64,000 nt of DNA, from the NCBI RefSeq assembly GCF_016839145.1, contig NZ_CP069303.1, positions 2,232,001-2,296,000 of the forward strand, read 5' to 3'. The notes under the pieces were generated by a model, which saw only the letters and a program-made list of their open reading frames with translations, ran no database searches and had not been told where the DNA came from. This stretch comes from Shinella sp. PSBB067. GTDB taxonomy: Bacteria > Pseudomonadota > Alphaproteobacteria > Rhizobiales > Rhizobiaceae. A program made the translations under genes and the position numbers. Shown piece by piece: positions 44,457 through 52,985 of this stretch (position 1 is its first letter; every line of letters begins with the position of its first letter).

Positions 44457-45281
44457 ATGCTACTGAAGATCAGCCACACGACCGAATACCGCTACGACGA
44501 CCCCGTCCAATATTCCCTGCAACGGCTGCGGCTGACGCCGAAGAACCAGCCGGGCCAGATCGTGCTGCACTGGAGGACCATCGTGGACGGCGCCCGCCAG
44601 GAGGCCGGCTATACCGATCATTTCGGCAATCATGTCGATCTCGTCAGCACCAATGCCGAGCAGGTGGCCATCCGCATCGTCGCCGAGGGCGAGGTGGAGA
44701 CGGAGGACCGGGCGGGCGTCTTCGGCCCGCACCAGGGGTTCGTGCCGCTCTGGCTCTACCTGCGCGAAACGCCGCTGACCCGGTCGGGCAAGCTGATCCG
44801 CGACATGGCAAAGGCCTCCGCCGGCGACAACGAGCTCGCGCGCATGCACGACCTGATGGCGATGCTGCACGAGACCGTCGCCTACAGGCCGGGCGAAACC
44901 GCGGCCAACACCACCGCCGAACAGGCGCTCGAAAGGAAGCAGGGCGTCTGCCAGGACCATGCGCACATCTTTATCTCCGCCGCCCGCCATCTCGGCATTC
45001 CGGCCCGCTATGTCTCCGGCTACCTTCTGATGGAGATGCCCGAGCAGACGGCGAGCCATGCCTGGGCCGAGGTGCATCTGCAGGGCCTCGGCTGGGTCGG
45101 TTTCGACGCGGCGAACAAGATCTGCCCGGATGCGCGCTACGTGCGCCTCTCGACGGGCCTCGACTACAAGGATGCGGCGCCCGTCTCCGGCATGGTGGTG
45201 GGCAAGGCGGCCGAGACGATGAGCGTCTCCATCACCGTGGCGCCGTCCGCCGGCCAGAGCCAGGCGCAGAGCCAGAGCTGA
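44457..45281 (+). CDS. Transglutaminase-like cysteine protease family protein
   Basis: A 274-residue bacterial transglutaminase-like protein. The N-terminal MLLKISHTTEYRYDDPVQYSLQRLRLTP is the domain that usually precedes the enzyme core. The catalytic triad is visible: C165 in QGVCQDHAHIF, H201 in ASHAWAEVHL and D217 in VGFDAAN. The final 40 residues are Ser/Gln-rich and low complexity. In this operon type the protein is predicted to cleave or cross-link the amide product of the ATP-grasp partner. No signal peptide is present, so it acts in the cytoplasm. GGGGA lies before the ATG. Confidence 0.9.
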   Translation: MLLKISHTTEYRYDDPVQYSLQRLRLTPKNQPGQIVLHWRTIVDGARQEAGYTDHFGNHVDLVSTNAEQVAIRIVAEGEVETEDRAGVFGPHQGFVPLWLYLRETPLTRSGKLIRDMAKASAGDNELARMHDLMAMLHETVAYRPGETAANTTAEQALERKQGVCQDHAHIFISAARHLGIPARYVSGYLLMEMPEQTASHAWAEVHLQGLGWVGFDAANKICPDARYVRLSTGLDYKDAAPVSGMVVGKAAETMSVSITVAPSAGQSQAQSQS

Positions 45282-45306
45282 GGGCGACGGCCTGCGGCCG
45301 CCGCCC
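45282..45306. terminator. Bidirectional hairpin between the transglutaminase and glycine-rich genes
   Basis: GGGCGACGGCC (45282-45292) pairs with GGCCGCCGCCC (45296-45306) with one A-C mismatch and a 3-base loop. It sits immediately after the transglutaminase stop and 12 bp beyond the end of the convergent gene. The T tract is short (TCTCGT). Confidence 0.6.
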
Positions 45307-45317
45307 TCTCGTAACGC

Positions 45318-45956
45318 TCAGCGGGAGGCCGTCTGCAGCAGGCGGCAGAGCTTGACCAGGCCGGCATCATAGCCGCCGCTGCCGATGCCGCGGCAGCGCT
45401 TGATCATCTGCATTCGGTCGCGTTGGGGCAGTTGCGAGAACTCGCGCAGCACGGTGCGGTCGCCCGGCGTCAGGCCACCGCCCGCACCGCCGCCGATACC
45501 GATGCCGATATTCGCATCGAGCAGGCTGCCGCCGCCGACATTCGCGCCGACGTTCGCACCAAGCCCGCCGGCGCCGCCGACATTGGCCCGCACATCGGCG
45601 TCCAGCAGCCCGTTGGATCCGCCGACATTGGCTTTCGCACGGGCATTCACGCCGTTTCTGCCGCCGACGGACGCGTTCACATCGGAATCGACGAGACCGC
45701 GCGTGCCGCCGACATTCGCTTTGACGCCGGCATTGATGCCATTCGACCCGCCGACGCTGGCGCCGACCCGCGCGCCGGCGAGCCCGTTGCCGCCGCCGAC
45801 CGTTGCCCCGACGCCGGCCGTTACGCCGCCGACGCTGACACCAACGCCGAGCCCCCGGCCTTCCTGCGCCAGACCATGCGCCGGCACGGCAAGAACCGCC
45901 GCGACCAGAACAGCCGAAAGCCTGGGGATCGACACTGAACGTGATGCTGTGAACAT
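45318..45956 (-). CDS. Secreted glycine-rich repeat protein
   Basis: A 212-residue protein I do not recognise beyond its class. A signal peptide (about residues 1-31, ending AHGLAQ) leads into seven VGG-led repeats of alternating 15 and 14 residues: VGGGNGLAGARVGAS, VGGSNGINAGVKAN, VGGTRGLVDSDVNAS, VGGRNGVNARAKAN, VGGSNGLLDADVRAN, VGGAGGLGANVGAN, VGGGSLLDANIGIG. Acidic units alternate with basic or neutral ones. The last 50 residues are non-repetitive and helical (TPGDRTVLREFSQLPQRDRMQMIKRC) with two cysteines. A beta-solenoid exported to the surface or periplasm is likely. GGAGG lies five bases before ATG 45956. It is convergent with the ATP-grasp operon. Confidence 0.8.
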   Translation of the reverse strand: MFTASRSVSIPRLSAVLVAAVLAVPAHGLAQEGRGLGVGVSVGGVTAGVGATVGGGNGLAGARVGASVGGSNGINAGVKANVGGTRGLVDSDVNASVGGRNGVNARAKANVGGSNGLLDADVRANVGGAGGLGANVGANVGGGSLLDANIGIGIGGGAGGGLTPGDRTVLREFSQLPQRDRMQMIKRCRGIGSGGYDAGLVKLCRLLQTASR

Positions 45957-46121
45957 GGGAACCTCCAATTCAGCATCCGGCCCGGGATTGAGCCGGCATC
46001 GCAAAACGGAAGGTTGAGCAGGCGCCGCTTGTTCCCGCGGAACGGCAGCCATTCCCCGGCAGGGCAAACGAAGGGTTTACACGGAAGGACAAGCCACGCC
46101 GCCGTGCCGTTTCGAGACAGG

Positions 46122-46151
46122 TCGGGCGTGGCCCGCAAAGGCCACGCCCGA
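46122..46151 (-). terminator. Terminator of the chvE-ggu operon
   Basis: A perfect 12-bp stem, TCGGGCGTGGCC with GGCCACGCCCGA, and a 6-base loop, starting 22 bp after the aldehyde dehydrogenase stop on the minus strand. No T tract follows. Confidence 0.65.
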
Positions 46152-46173
46152 GCAAGGAAACGACTGCGCGGCC

Positions 46174-47607
46174 TCAGGCCAGCGTATAGGCGGTCTTCAC
46201 CGTGGTGTAGAACTCGTTGGCATATCTGCCCTGCTCGCGCGAACCGTGCGAGGATCCCTTGCGGCCGCCGAAGGGCACATGGAAATCGACGCCCGCCGTC
46301 GGCAGGTTCACCATGACCATGCCGGCCTCCGCATTGCGCTTGAAGTGCGTCGCATGCTTGAGGCTGGTCGTCGCGATGCCCGAGGAAAGGCCGAACGGGG
46401 TGTCGTTGGCGACGGCCAGCGCTTCCTCGTAGTCCTTGACGCGGATGACCGCGGCGACAGGCCCGAAGATCTCCTCGCGCGCGATGCGCATGTCGTTCGT
46501 CGCCTCGGTGAAGAGCGCGGGCGCTAGATAGAAGCCGGGCGTGTCGCGCTTGAGAAGCTCGCCGCCGAAGGCGAGCTTCGCGCCTTCCTGCCTGCCGATC
46601 TCGATATAGTCGGTATCCTGCTTGAGCTGGCTCTCGTCCACGACCGGGCCGATATGGGTGCCGGCCTTCAGGGCGTCGTCCACCACCACGCTCTTCAGCC
46701 GCTCGCCGACGGCGGCGACGAAGCGGTCGTGGATGCCCTCCGTGACGATGACGCGCGAGGAGGCCGTGCAGCGCTGGCCGGTGGAGAAGAAGGCCGAGTT
46801 GACGGCGGCTTCCACCGCGACGGTGAGGTCCGCGTCGTCGAGCACGACGAAGGGGTTCTTGCCGCCCATTTCGAGCTGGTACTTGCGGTTATGCTCGACG
46901 GAGGCGGCAGCGACACGCTTGCCCGTGCCCGTGGAGCCGGTGAAGGTGATGGCGTGGACGTCGGGGCTGTCGAGCATCGTCTGGCCGACGACCGAACCCT
47001 TGCCCATGACGAGGTTGAGCACGCCCTTCGGCAGGCCGGCGCGCACGAGGATGTCGACGATGGCCCAGGAGCAGCCCGGCACCAGCTCGGCCGGCTTGAA
47101 GACGACCGTGTTGCCGTAGCAGAGCGCCGGCGCGATCTTCCAGGCGGGAATGGCGATGGGGAAGTTCCACGGCGTGATGATGCCGACGACGCCGACCGGC
47201 TCGCGGGTGATCTCGACGCCGATATTCGGGCGCACGGACGGCAGCGTCTCGCCGGCAAGGCGAAGGCACTCGCCCGCGAAGAAATCGAAGATCTGGCCGG
47301 CGCGCACCGTCTCGCCGATCCCCTCGGCCAGCGTCTTGCCTTCCTCGCGCGAGAGCAGCCGGCCGAGTTCGTCCTTGCGGGCGAGGATCTCGTCGGCGGT
47401 CTTCCTCAGGATCGCGTGGCGCTCCAGGATGCCGGAACGCGACCAGGCCGGGAAGGCCGCCTTGGCGGCGGCAATCGCCGCCTTCGTGTCGTCGGCGGAG
47501 GCGCGGGCATATTCGCCGACCACGTCGTCGGTGTTCGACGGGTTGACGTTCTTGATCGCCTCGGAGCCGACCCATTCGCCGGCAATCAGGTTCTGGTGGA
47601 TGGTCAT
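46174..47607 (-). CDS. Alpha-ketoglutaric semialdehyde dehydrogenase (aldehyde dehydrogenase family)
   Basis: A 477-residue NAD(P)-dependent aldehyde dehydrogenase. The cofactor-loop block TPWNFPIAIPAWKIAPALCYG, catalytic Glu in LEMGGKNPFVV and catalytic Cys in STGQRCTASSRVIV (near residue 280) are all present. The sequence resembles KGSADH enzymes that oxidise 2,5-dioxopentanoate to 2-oxoglutarate, the last step of non-phosphorylative L-arabinose, D-xylose and galactarate pathways. It lies last in the chvE-gguABC operon, behind the AraD1/GguC gene, which fits that pathway. The start is ATG 47607 with AGGAGG about 12 bases upstream; an ATG at 47634 has none. Confidence 0.85.
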   Translation of the reverse strand: MTIHQNLIAGEWVGSEAIKNVNPSNTDDVVGEYARASADDTKAAIAAAKAAFPAWSRSGILERHAILRKTADEILARKDELGRLLSREEGKTLAEGIGETVRAGQIFDFFAGECLRLAGETLPSVRPNIGVEITREPVGVVGIITPWNFPIAIPAWKIAPALCYGNTVVFKPAELVPGCSWAIVDILVRAGLPKGVLNLVMGKGSVVGQTMLDSPDVHAITFTGSTGTGKRVAAASVEHNRKYQLEMGGKNPFVVLDDADLTVAVEAAVNSAFFSTGQRCTASSRVIVTEGIHDRFVAAVGERLKSVVVDDALKAGTHIGPVVDESQLKQDTDYIEIGRQEGAKLAFGGELLKRDTPGFYLAPALFTEATNDMRIAREEIFGPVAAVIRVKDYEEALAVANDTPFGLSSGIATTSLKHATHFKRNAEAGMVMVNLPTAGVDFHVPFGGRKGSSHGSREQGRYANEFYTTVKTAYTLA

Positions 47608-47637
47608 GGGCTCGACAAGCCTCCTGTCTGTCATGAT

Positions 47638-47660
47638 GCGGCCCGATAAAACCGGGCCGC
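47638..47660 (-). other. Hairpin between gguC and the aldehyde dehydrogenase gene
   Basis: A perfect 8-bp stem, GCGGCCCG with CGGGCCGC, and a 7-base loop fill the 61-bp gap between the two genes. There is no T tract on the coding strand, so an mRNA-stability or processing element is more likely than a terminator. Confidence 0.4.
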
Positions 47661-47668
47661 GACCGGAA

Positions 47669-48664
47669 TTACAATTGGCGAATGACGATTTCTTCTTCCG
47701 CGGCGACCGCCAGCGGATTGCGCAGCGGCAGGCCGAAGCCTTCCGCGCCGATCTCGAACACGTCGCCCTCTTCCGTGCGGATGCCGTCGCCGAAGGACAG
47801 CGTCGCCGTGCCGAACATGTGCACATGCACGTCGCCCGGCGAACGGAACAGGCCATATTTGAAGTGATGGTATTCGAGATTGGCGAAGCTATGCGACATG
47901 TTCGCCTCGCCCGACACGAACGGCTTTTCCCACAGCACCTTGCCGGCGCGCAGGATGCGCGAGAAGCCGCGGATATCCTCCGGCGCCGCGCCGACGCGGA
48001 TTTCCGGGCCGAAGCTCGCCTGGCGCAGCTTGGAATGGGCGAGGTAGAGGTAGTTGATCCGCTCCGTCACATGGTCGGAGAACTCGTTCGACACGGCAAA
48101 GCCGATGCGGAAGGGCGAGCCGTCCGTGGCGATGACGTAGATGCCGGCCATTTCCGGCTCCTCGCCGCCGTCGAGCGCGAAGGAGGGCGAGGTCAGCGCC
48201 GCGCCCGGCGCGACGGCCTGCGTCCCGTTGCCCTTGTAGAACCATTCGGGCTGCACGCCCTTCTCGCCGGCCTTCGGCTTGCCGTTCTCAAGGCCCATGC
48301 GGAACATCTTCATCGAGTCCGTCAGCGTCTCCTCGGCCGCTTCCGCCGTCTTCTTGTGCATGGAATCGCGCGTGGCGGCGGAGCCGAGATGGGTCAGGCC
48401 CGTGCCGGTCAGGTGGAGATGCGCGGCATCGGGATGGGTGATCGGCGGCAGCAGCCGGCCCTCGGCATAGGCCGCTTCGAGATCGACCTCCGCGCCGAGA
48501 CCTTTCGCGTCGATGACGGCCTTCAGCGATTGTCCGCCATTGGCCGCTTCCATAGCGAGCGCGTGAACGCTCTCCGCGCCCTTCACCGCACGGCCCCTGC
48601 CGCCCTCCTTGCGCACGACCACGGTGATCGAGCCATCGGCATTTCCTACCTGCGAAATCAGCAT
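47669..48664 (-). CDS. gguC: GguC, AraD1-family fumarylacetoacetate hydrolase-fold protein
   Basis: A 331-residue protein of the FAH fold, AraD1 subgroup. N-terminal MLISQVGNADGSITVVVR, then THLGSAATRDSMH, GTQAVAPGAALTSPSFALDGGEEPEMAGIYVIA (metal-site Glu pair) and the C-terminal DVHVHMFGTATLSFGDGI are the conserved blocks. AraD1-type enzymes dehydrate L-2-keto-3-deoxyarabonate. GguC is the name used for the third gene behind Agrobacterium chvE. It lies between the permease gene (127 bp gap) and the aldehyde dehydrogenase that would take the dehydratase product onward. Confidence 0.87.
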   Translation of the reverse strand: MLISQVGNADGSITVVVRKEGGRGRAVKGAESVHALAMEAANGGQSLKAVIDAKGLGAEVDLEAAYAEGRLLPPITHPDAAHLHLTGTGLTHLGSAATRDSMHKKTAEAAEETLTDSMKMFRMGLENGKPKAGEKGVQPEWFYKGNGTQAVAPGAALTSPSFALDGGEEPEMAGIYVIATDGSPFRIGFAVSNEFSDHVTERINYLYLAHSKLRQASFGPEIRVGAAPEDIRGFSRILRAGKVLWEKPFVSGEANMSHSFANLEYHHFKYGLFRSPGDVHVHMFGTATLSFGDGIRTEEGDVFEIGAEGFGLPLRNPLAVAAEEEIVIRQL

Positions 48665-48791
48665 CTTCGTTTCCTTCCTGAAGCCGGCAGCAAGCCGAGC
48701 TCCGCACTTGCGGCGGACGAAGGTCCCCGCTCTGGCCGCGCCGGCGGCCGGTCAAACACGCTTGCGATGGGGCGGCTGGCCGGTTTCCCGG

Positions 48792-50000
48792 TCAGCCCTT
48801 GTTCTTGTTGTAGACGTCGAAGAACACGGCGGCGAGCAGCACCAGGCCCTTGATGAGCTGCTGGTAGTCGATGCCGATGCCCATGATCGACATGCCGTTG
48901 TTCATCACGCCCATGATGAAGGCGCCGATGACCGCACCGGTGATCTTGCCGACCCCGCCCGACGCCGAGGCGCCGCCGATGAAGCAGGCCGCGATGACGT
49001 CGAGCTCGAAGCCGACGCCGGCCTTCGGCGTCGCCGAGTTGAGGCGGGCCGCGATGATCATGCCGGCAAGCGCGGCGAGCGCGCCCATGTTGACGAAGGT
49101 ATAGAAGGTCAGCCGCTCGGTATTGATGCCCGAGAGCTTCGCCGCCTTCTCGTTGCCGCCCATCGCATAGATGCGCCGGCCGATGGTCGTGCGCGTCGTC
49201 ACGAACGTATAGAGCGCGATCAGGAGGCCCATGACGACCAGCACGTTGGGCAGGCCGCGATAGGTGGAGAGCTGGAAGCCGAGGAAGATCGCCACGGCAC
49301 CGATGACCGCCATCTGCACGGCGAAGAAGGCGAAGGGCTCGTTCTCCGTCTCGTGCAGCGTGTTCATGCGCCGCTCGCGCAGGCCCGCATAGACGGCATA
49401 GGCGACGAGCGCCAGCACGGCGATGAGCGCGACATAGTTCTTGATGAGGCTGGTCGCAGGATCGGTGAACGACAGGAAGTCCGGCACGAAGCCGGTGGAG
49501 AGGATCTGGAACTCCTTCGGGAACGGACCGACCGGACGGCCGCCGAGCACGACATAGGTCATGCCGCGGAAGACGAGCATGCCGGCCAGCGTCACGATGA
49601 AGGACGGGATCTTCTGGTAGGCGACCCAATAGCCCTGCGCCGCGCCCATGACAGCGCCGACGAGGATGCAGGCCGGCACGACGACGATCGCCGGCAGCCC
49701 CCATTTCACCAGCATGATCGCCGATATGGCGCCGATGAAGGCGACGATGGAGCCGACCGAGAGATCGATGTGCCCCGCCACGATGATGAGCAGCATGCCC
49801 AGCGCCATGATGACGATGAACGAGTTCTGCAGCACCAGGTTGGTGATGTTGATCGGGCGGAAGAGCACGCCGTTGGTGATGGCCTGGAAGAAGATCATGA
49901 TCACGACGAGCGCCACGAGCAGGCCGTATTCGCGGATGTTCTTCCTGAGATAGTCCCCCACCGAGGTCTGGGTCGTCTTGGTCGCGGTGTCGGTGGCCAT
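48792..50000 (-). CDS. gguB: Sugar ABC transporter permease GguB (MmsB)
   Basis: A 402-residue BPD_transp_2-family permease with about ten or more membrane spans, longer than typical RbsC-like permeases, as usual for GguB/XylH-type proteins. Key blocks: NSFIVIMALGMLLIIVAGHIDLSVGSIVAFIGAISA near residue 55, GRRIYAMGGNEKAAKLSGIN near 265, and FELDVIAACFIGGASASGGVGKITGAVIGAFIMGVMNNGM near 330. Its ATG shares the A of the gguA stop (TAATG), so translation is coupled. It imports monosaccharides bound by ChvE. Confidence 0.93.
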   Translation of the reverse strand: MATDTATKTTQTSVGDYLRKNIREYGLLVALVVIMIFFQAITNGVLFRPINITNLVLQNSFIVIMALGMLLIIVAGHIDLSVGSIVAFIGAISAIMLVKWGLPAIVVVPACILVGAVMGAAQGYWVAYQKIPSFIVTLAGMLVFRGMTYVVLGGRPVGPFPKEFQILSTGFVPDFLSFTDPATSLIKNYVALIAVLALVAYAVYAGLRERRMNTLHETENEPFAFFAVQMAVIGAVAIFLGFQLSTYRGLPNVLVVMGLLIALYTFVTTRTTIGRRIYAMGGNEKAAKLSGINTERLTFYTFVNMGALAALAGMIIAARLNSATPKAGVGFELDVIAACFIGGASASGGVGKITGAVIGAFIMGVMNNGMSIMGIGIDYQQLIKGLVLLAAVFFDVYNKNKG

Positions 50001-51535
50001 TAATGTTTCTCCCCGGAGCGCATGATGGCGCGCATGATGGATTCCTGGCTTGCTTCCGCCTTGGAGAGCTCGGCCACGATGCGTCCTTCGTTCATGACAT
50101 AGATGCGATCGCAGGTCCCGAGCAGTTCCGGCATCTCCGACGAGATCATCAGGATGCCCTTGCCCTCGGCGGCAAGCTGGTTGATGATGGTATAGATTTC
50201 GAACTTGGCGCCGACATCGATGCCGCGCGTGGGTTCATCGAGGATCAGCACCTCGGGATTGGTGAAGAGCCACTTCGACAGCACGACCTTCTGCTGGTTG
50301 CCGCCCGAAAGATTGACCGCTTCCTGGTAGATCGAATGCGAGCGGATGCGCAGCTTCTGCCGGTAGCCGGAGGCGACCTTCGCTTCCTGCCGGTTGTCGA
50401 TCACGCTCGCCCGGGAAACGTCCTTCAGGTTGGCGAGCGTCGTGTTGTGCATGATGTTGTCGATCAGCACGAGGCCGAGCTGCTTGCGGTCTTCCGTCAC
50501 ATAGGCAAGGCCCGCGTCGATGGCCTTCGGGATCGTGCTCACGTCCACGGGCTTGCCGCGCATGGTGACGTCGCCGGTGATCTTGTGGCCCCAGCTCCTG
50601 CCGAAGAGGCTCATCGCCGTCTCGGTACGCCCGGCCCCCATGAGGCCGGCGATGCCGACCACCTCGCCGGCGCGCACGGTGAAGCTCACGTCATGCAGGA
50701 ACTGCCGGTCGCGGTGCTGCTGGTGGAAGACGTTCCAGTTCTTCACCTCCAGGAGCGTCTCGCCGATCGCGGCCTCGCGCGGCGGATAGCGGTCTTCCAT
50801 CTCGCGGCCGACCATGCCCTTGATGATGCGGTCTTCCGAGATGTCGCCGGTGTGGCAGTCGAGCGTCTCGACCGTGCCGCCGTCGCGCAGGATGGTGATC
50901 TGGTCGGCGACCTTTTTGATTTCGTTTAGCTTGTGCGAGATGATGATCGAGGTCATGCCCTGCGTGCGAAACTCCACGAGCAGCTTGAGCAGCGCGTCGG
51001 AGTCCTTCTCGTTCAGCGAGGCGGTCGGCTCGTCGAGGATGAGCAGGCGAACCTTCTTGGAGAGCGCCTTGGCGATCTCGACGAGCTGCTGCTTGCCGAC
51101 GCCGATATTGGTGATCAGCGTGCCCGGCGGCTCCCTGAGGCCCACCTTGTCGAGCAGTTCCTGCGTGCGGCGGAAGGTGGCCTTCCAGTCGATCACGCCG
51201 TTCGTCGCCACCTCGTTGCCGAGGAAGATGTTCTCGGCGATCGACAGCAGCGGCACGAGCGCCAGCTCCTGGTGGATGATGATGATGCCCAGATGCTCGC
51301 TGTCGGAGATCGTGGAGAAATGGCGGACCTCGCCGTCGAAATGGATTTCTCCCTCGTAGGAGCCGTCCGGATAGACGCCGCTCAGCACTTTCATGAGGGT
51401 GGATTTGCCTGCGCCGTTCTCGCCGACAAGCGCGTGGATCTCGCCTTCGCGGACCTTCAGGTTGACGTTGTCGAGCGCCTTTACTCCGGGGAACGTCTTC
51501 GTGATGCCACGCATTTCGAGAAGGGTCTTGCTCAT
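50000..51535 (-). CDS. gguA: Sugar ABC transporter ATP-binding protein GguA (MmsA)
   Basis: A 511-residue duplicated ABC ATPase of the carbohydrate-uptake class 2 family. Domain 1 has Walker [11 protein letters not shown] near residue 36, a variant signature [16 protein letters not shown] and Walker [13 protein letters not shown]. Domain 2 has a degenerate Walker A (GLMGAGRTE) and the intact signature [15 protein letters not shown] with [11 protein letters not shown], the usual asymmetry. It powers GguB. The start is ATG 51535; no strong ribosome site is visible, and the gene is separated from chvE by a hairpin, which may lower its expression relative to the binding protein. Confidence 0.94.
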   Translation of the reverse strand: MSKTLLEMRGITKTFPGVKALDNVNLKVREGEIHALVGENGAGKSTLMKVLSGVYPDGSYEGEIHFDGEVRHFSTISDSEHLGIIIIHQELALVPLLSIAENIFLGNEVATNGVIDWKATFRRTQELLDKVGLREPPGTLITNIGVGKQQLVEIAKALSKKVRLLILDEPTASLNEKDSDALLKLLVEFRTQGMTSIIISHKLNEIKKVADQITILRDGGTVETLDCHTGDISEDRIIKGMVGREMEDRYPPREAAIGETLLEVKNWNVFHQQHRDRQFLHDVSFTVRAGEVVGIAGLMGAGRTETAMSLFGRSWGHKITGDVTMRGKPVDVSTIPKAIDAGLAYVTEDRKQLGLVLIDNIMHNTTLANLKDVSRASVIDNRQEAKVASGYRQKLRIRSHSIYQEAVNLSGGNQQKVVLSKWLFTNPEVLILDEPTRGIDVGAKFEIYTIINQLAAEGKGILMISSEMPELLGTCDRIYVMNEGRIVAELSKAEASQESIMRAIMRSGEKH

Positions 51536-51612
51536 ATACCAGTTTCCAGCGGCCATCGCCTGCAAGAAGGCAGGCAAGGCGAGCCTATTCGCTCTGCGAT
51601 CCGGATAAAAGA

Positions 51613-51637
51613 GGGTTCGCGCGGGAAGCGCGAACCC
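51613..51637 (-). terminator. Internal attenuator-like terminator between chvE and gguA
   Basis: A perfect 10-bp stem, GGGTTCGCGC with GCGCGAACCC, and a 5-base loop; on the minus strand it is followed by TCTTTTATCC. It lies 18 bp after the chvE stop. Partial termination here would give more binding protein than ATPase and permease. Confidence 0.7.
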
Positions 51638-51655
51638 CTTGCAATGGAAGAACGA

Positions 51656-52729
51656 TCAGTTCTTGAGCTGGTCGGCCGTGTAGTAGCCGGAGTCCTCGAC
51701 GAGGATCTTCTCGGCGTTGGACTTGTCGACGGCGACCGGCTTCAGCAGGTAGGACGGAACGACCTTGACGCCGTTGTCGTAGGTCTTGGTGTCGTTCACT
51801 TCCGGTTCCTTGCCTTCCATGATCGCGTTGACCATGTTGACGGCGACCTTGGCGAGTTCGCGCGTGTCCTTGAAGACCGTCGAATACTGCTCGTCGGCCA
51901 GGATCGACTTGACGGACGGAAGCTCGGCGTCCTGGCCAGTGACAACAGCCATCGGCTGGTCGCCCGAGCCGTAGCCGACGCCCTTCAGGGCCGACAGGAT
52001 GCCGATGGACAGGCCGTCATAGGGCGAAAGCACGCCATCGACGCGGCCGTCGGTGTAGGTCGAGGAGAGCAGGTTCTCCATGCGGGCCTGCGCGACCGCG
52101 CCGTCCCAGCGCAGCGTGCCGACGGTTTCCATGCCGGTCTGGCCCGACTTGATGACGATGTCGCCCTTGTCGATCAGCGGCTGGATGACCGACATGGCGC
52201 CGTCATAGAAGAAGAAGGCGTTGTTGTCGTCCGGCGAACCGCCGAAGAGCTCGACGTTCCACGGCTTGGTGTCCGGGAACTTCGCCTTCAGGCCGTCGAC
52301 GAGGCTGGTGGCCTGCAGGACGCCGACCTGGAAGTTGTCGAAGGTGGCGTAGTAGTCGACATTGCCCGAATCGCGGATCAGGCGGTCATAGGCGATGACC
52401 TTGACGCCGGCATCGGCAGACTTCTGGAGGATGTCCGAGAGGGTCGTGCCGTCGATGGCGCCGATCACGAGGACCTTGGCGCCCTTGGTGACCATGTTCT
52501 CGATCTGGGCGAGCTGGTTCGGAATGTCGTCGTCGGCGAACTGCAGGTCCGGCGTGTAGCCGGCGTCCTTGAACAGCTTTTCCATCGTCTCGCCGTCCGA
52601 GATCCAGCGGGTCGAGGTCTTGGTGGGCATGGAAATGCCGACCATGCCCTTGTCCTGGGCAAAGGACGGCGCCACGAACGACGCGACGCTGATGGCAGCG
52701 GCGGCGAGAAGCGAAGTGATCATTTTCAT
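51656..52729 (-). CDS. chvE: Periplasmic multiple-sugar-binding protein ChvE
   Basis: A 357-residue periplasmic binding protein of the xylose/arabinose class. A signal peptide ([20 protein letters not shown], cleavage after SFA near residue 24) precedes the two-lobed domain: [107 protein letters not shown] and [14 protein letters not shown]. This closely follows Agrobacterium ChvE, which binds galactose, arabinose, glucose and related sugars, feeds GguAB and, in Agrobacterium, also activates VirA. GGGAGAGA precedes the ATG. First gene of the operon; the gbpR promoter is divergent. Confidence 0.94.
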   Translation of the reverse strand: MKMITSLLAAAAISVASFVAPSFAQDKGMVGISMPTKTSTRWISDGETMEKLFKDAGYTPDLQFADDDIPNQLAQIENMVTKGAKVLVIGAIDGTTLSDILQKSADAGVKVIAYDRLIRDSGNVDYYATFDNFQVGVLQATSLVDGLKAKFPDTKPWNVELFGGSPDDNNAFFFYDGAMSVIQPLIDKGDIVIKSGQTGMETVGTLRWDGAVAQARMENLLSSTYTDGRVDGVLSPYDGLSIGILSALKGVGYGSGDQPMAVVTGQDAELPSVKSILADEQYSTVFKDTRELAKVAVNMVNAIMEGKEPEVNDTKTYDNGVKVVPSYLLKPVAVDKSNAEKILVEDSGYYTADQLKN

Positions 52730-52927
52730 TGAACGGTCTCTCCCTGGTGCGCACTGGCCGAAATTGCAGCCAGGCATTGTTCCGTGCGCCGGCGGGGCCG
52801 CATTCAGGCGACGCCTGGACTGGTCGGGCAAAAGCCCGCCGATCCCCACTCCCAAGGACCCCAGCGCACATTGGCGCAAGGTCTACCGAATTGCCATAAC
52901 TGTCAAATGCAATGAACTTCTAAACCG

Positions 52928-52943
52928 ATATCAAATTTGATAT
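52928..52943. promoter_or_regulatory. Perfect 16-bp palindrome in the chvE-gbpR intergenic region
   Basis: ATATCAAATTTGATAT is an exact palindrome, 58 bp before the gbpR start, within a strongly AT-rich stretch. GbpR is known in Agrobacterium to act on the chvE promoter, so this is the best candidate operator. Binding is inferred, not shown. Confidence 0.65.
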
Positions 52944-52985
52944 GTAGTGACCGAAATATACTATTTTTTATCGATCGGAGAAACC

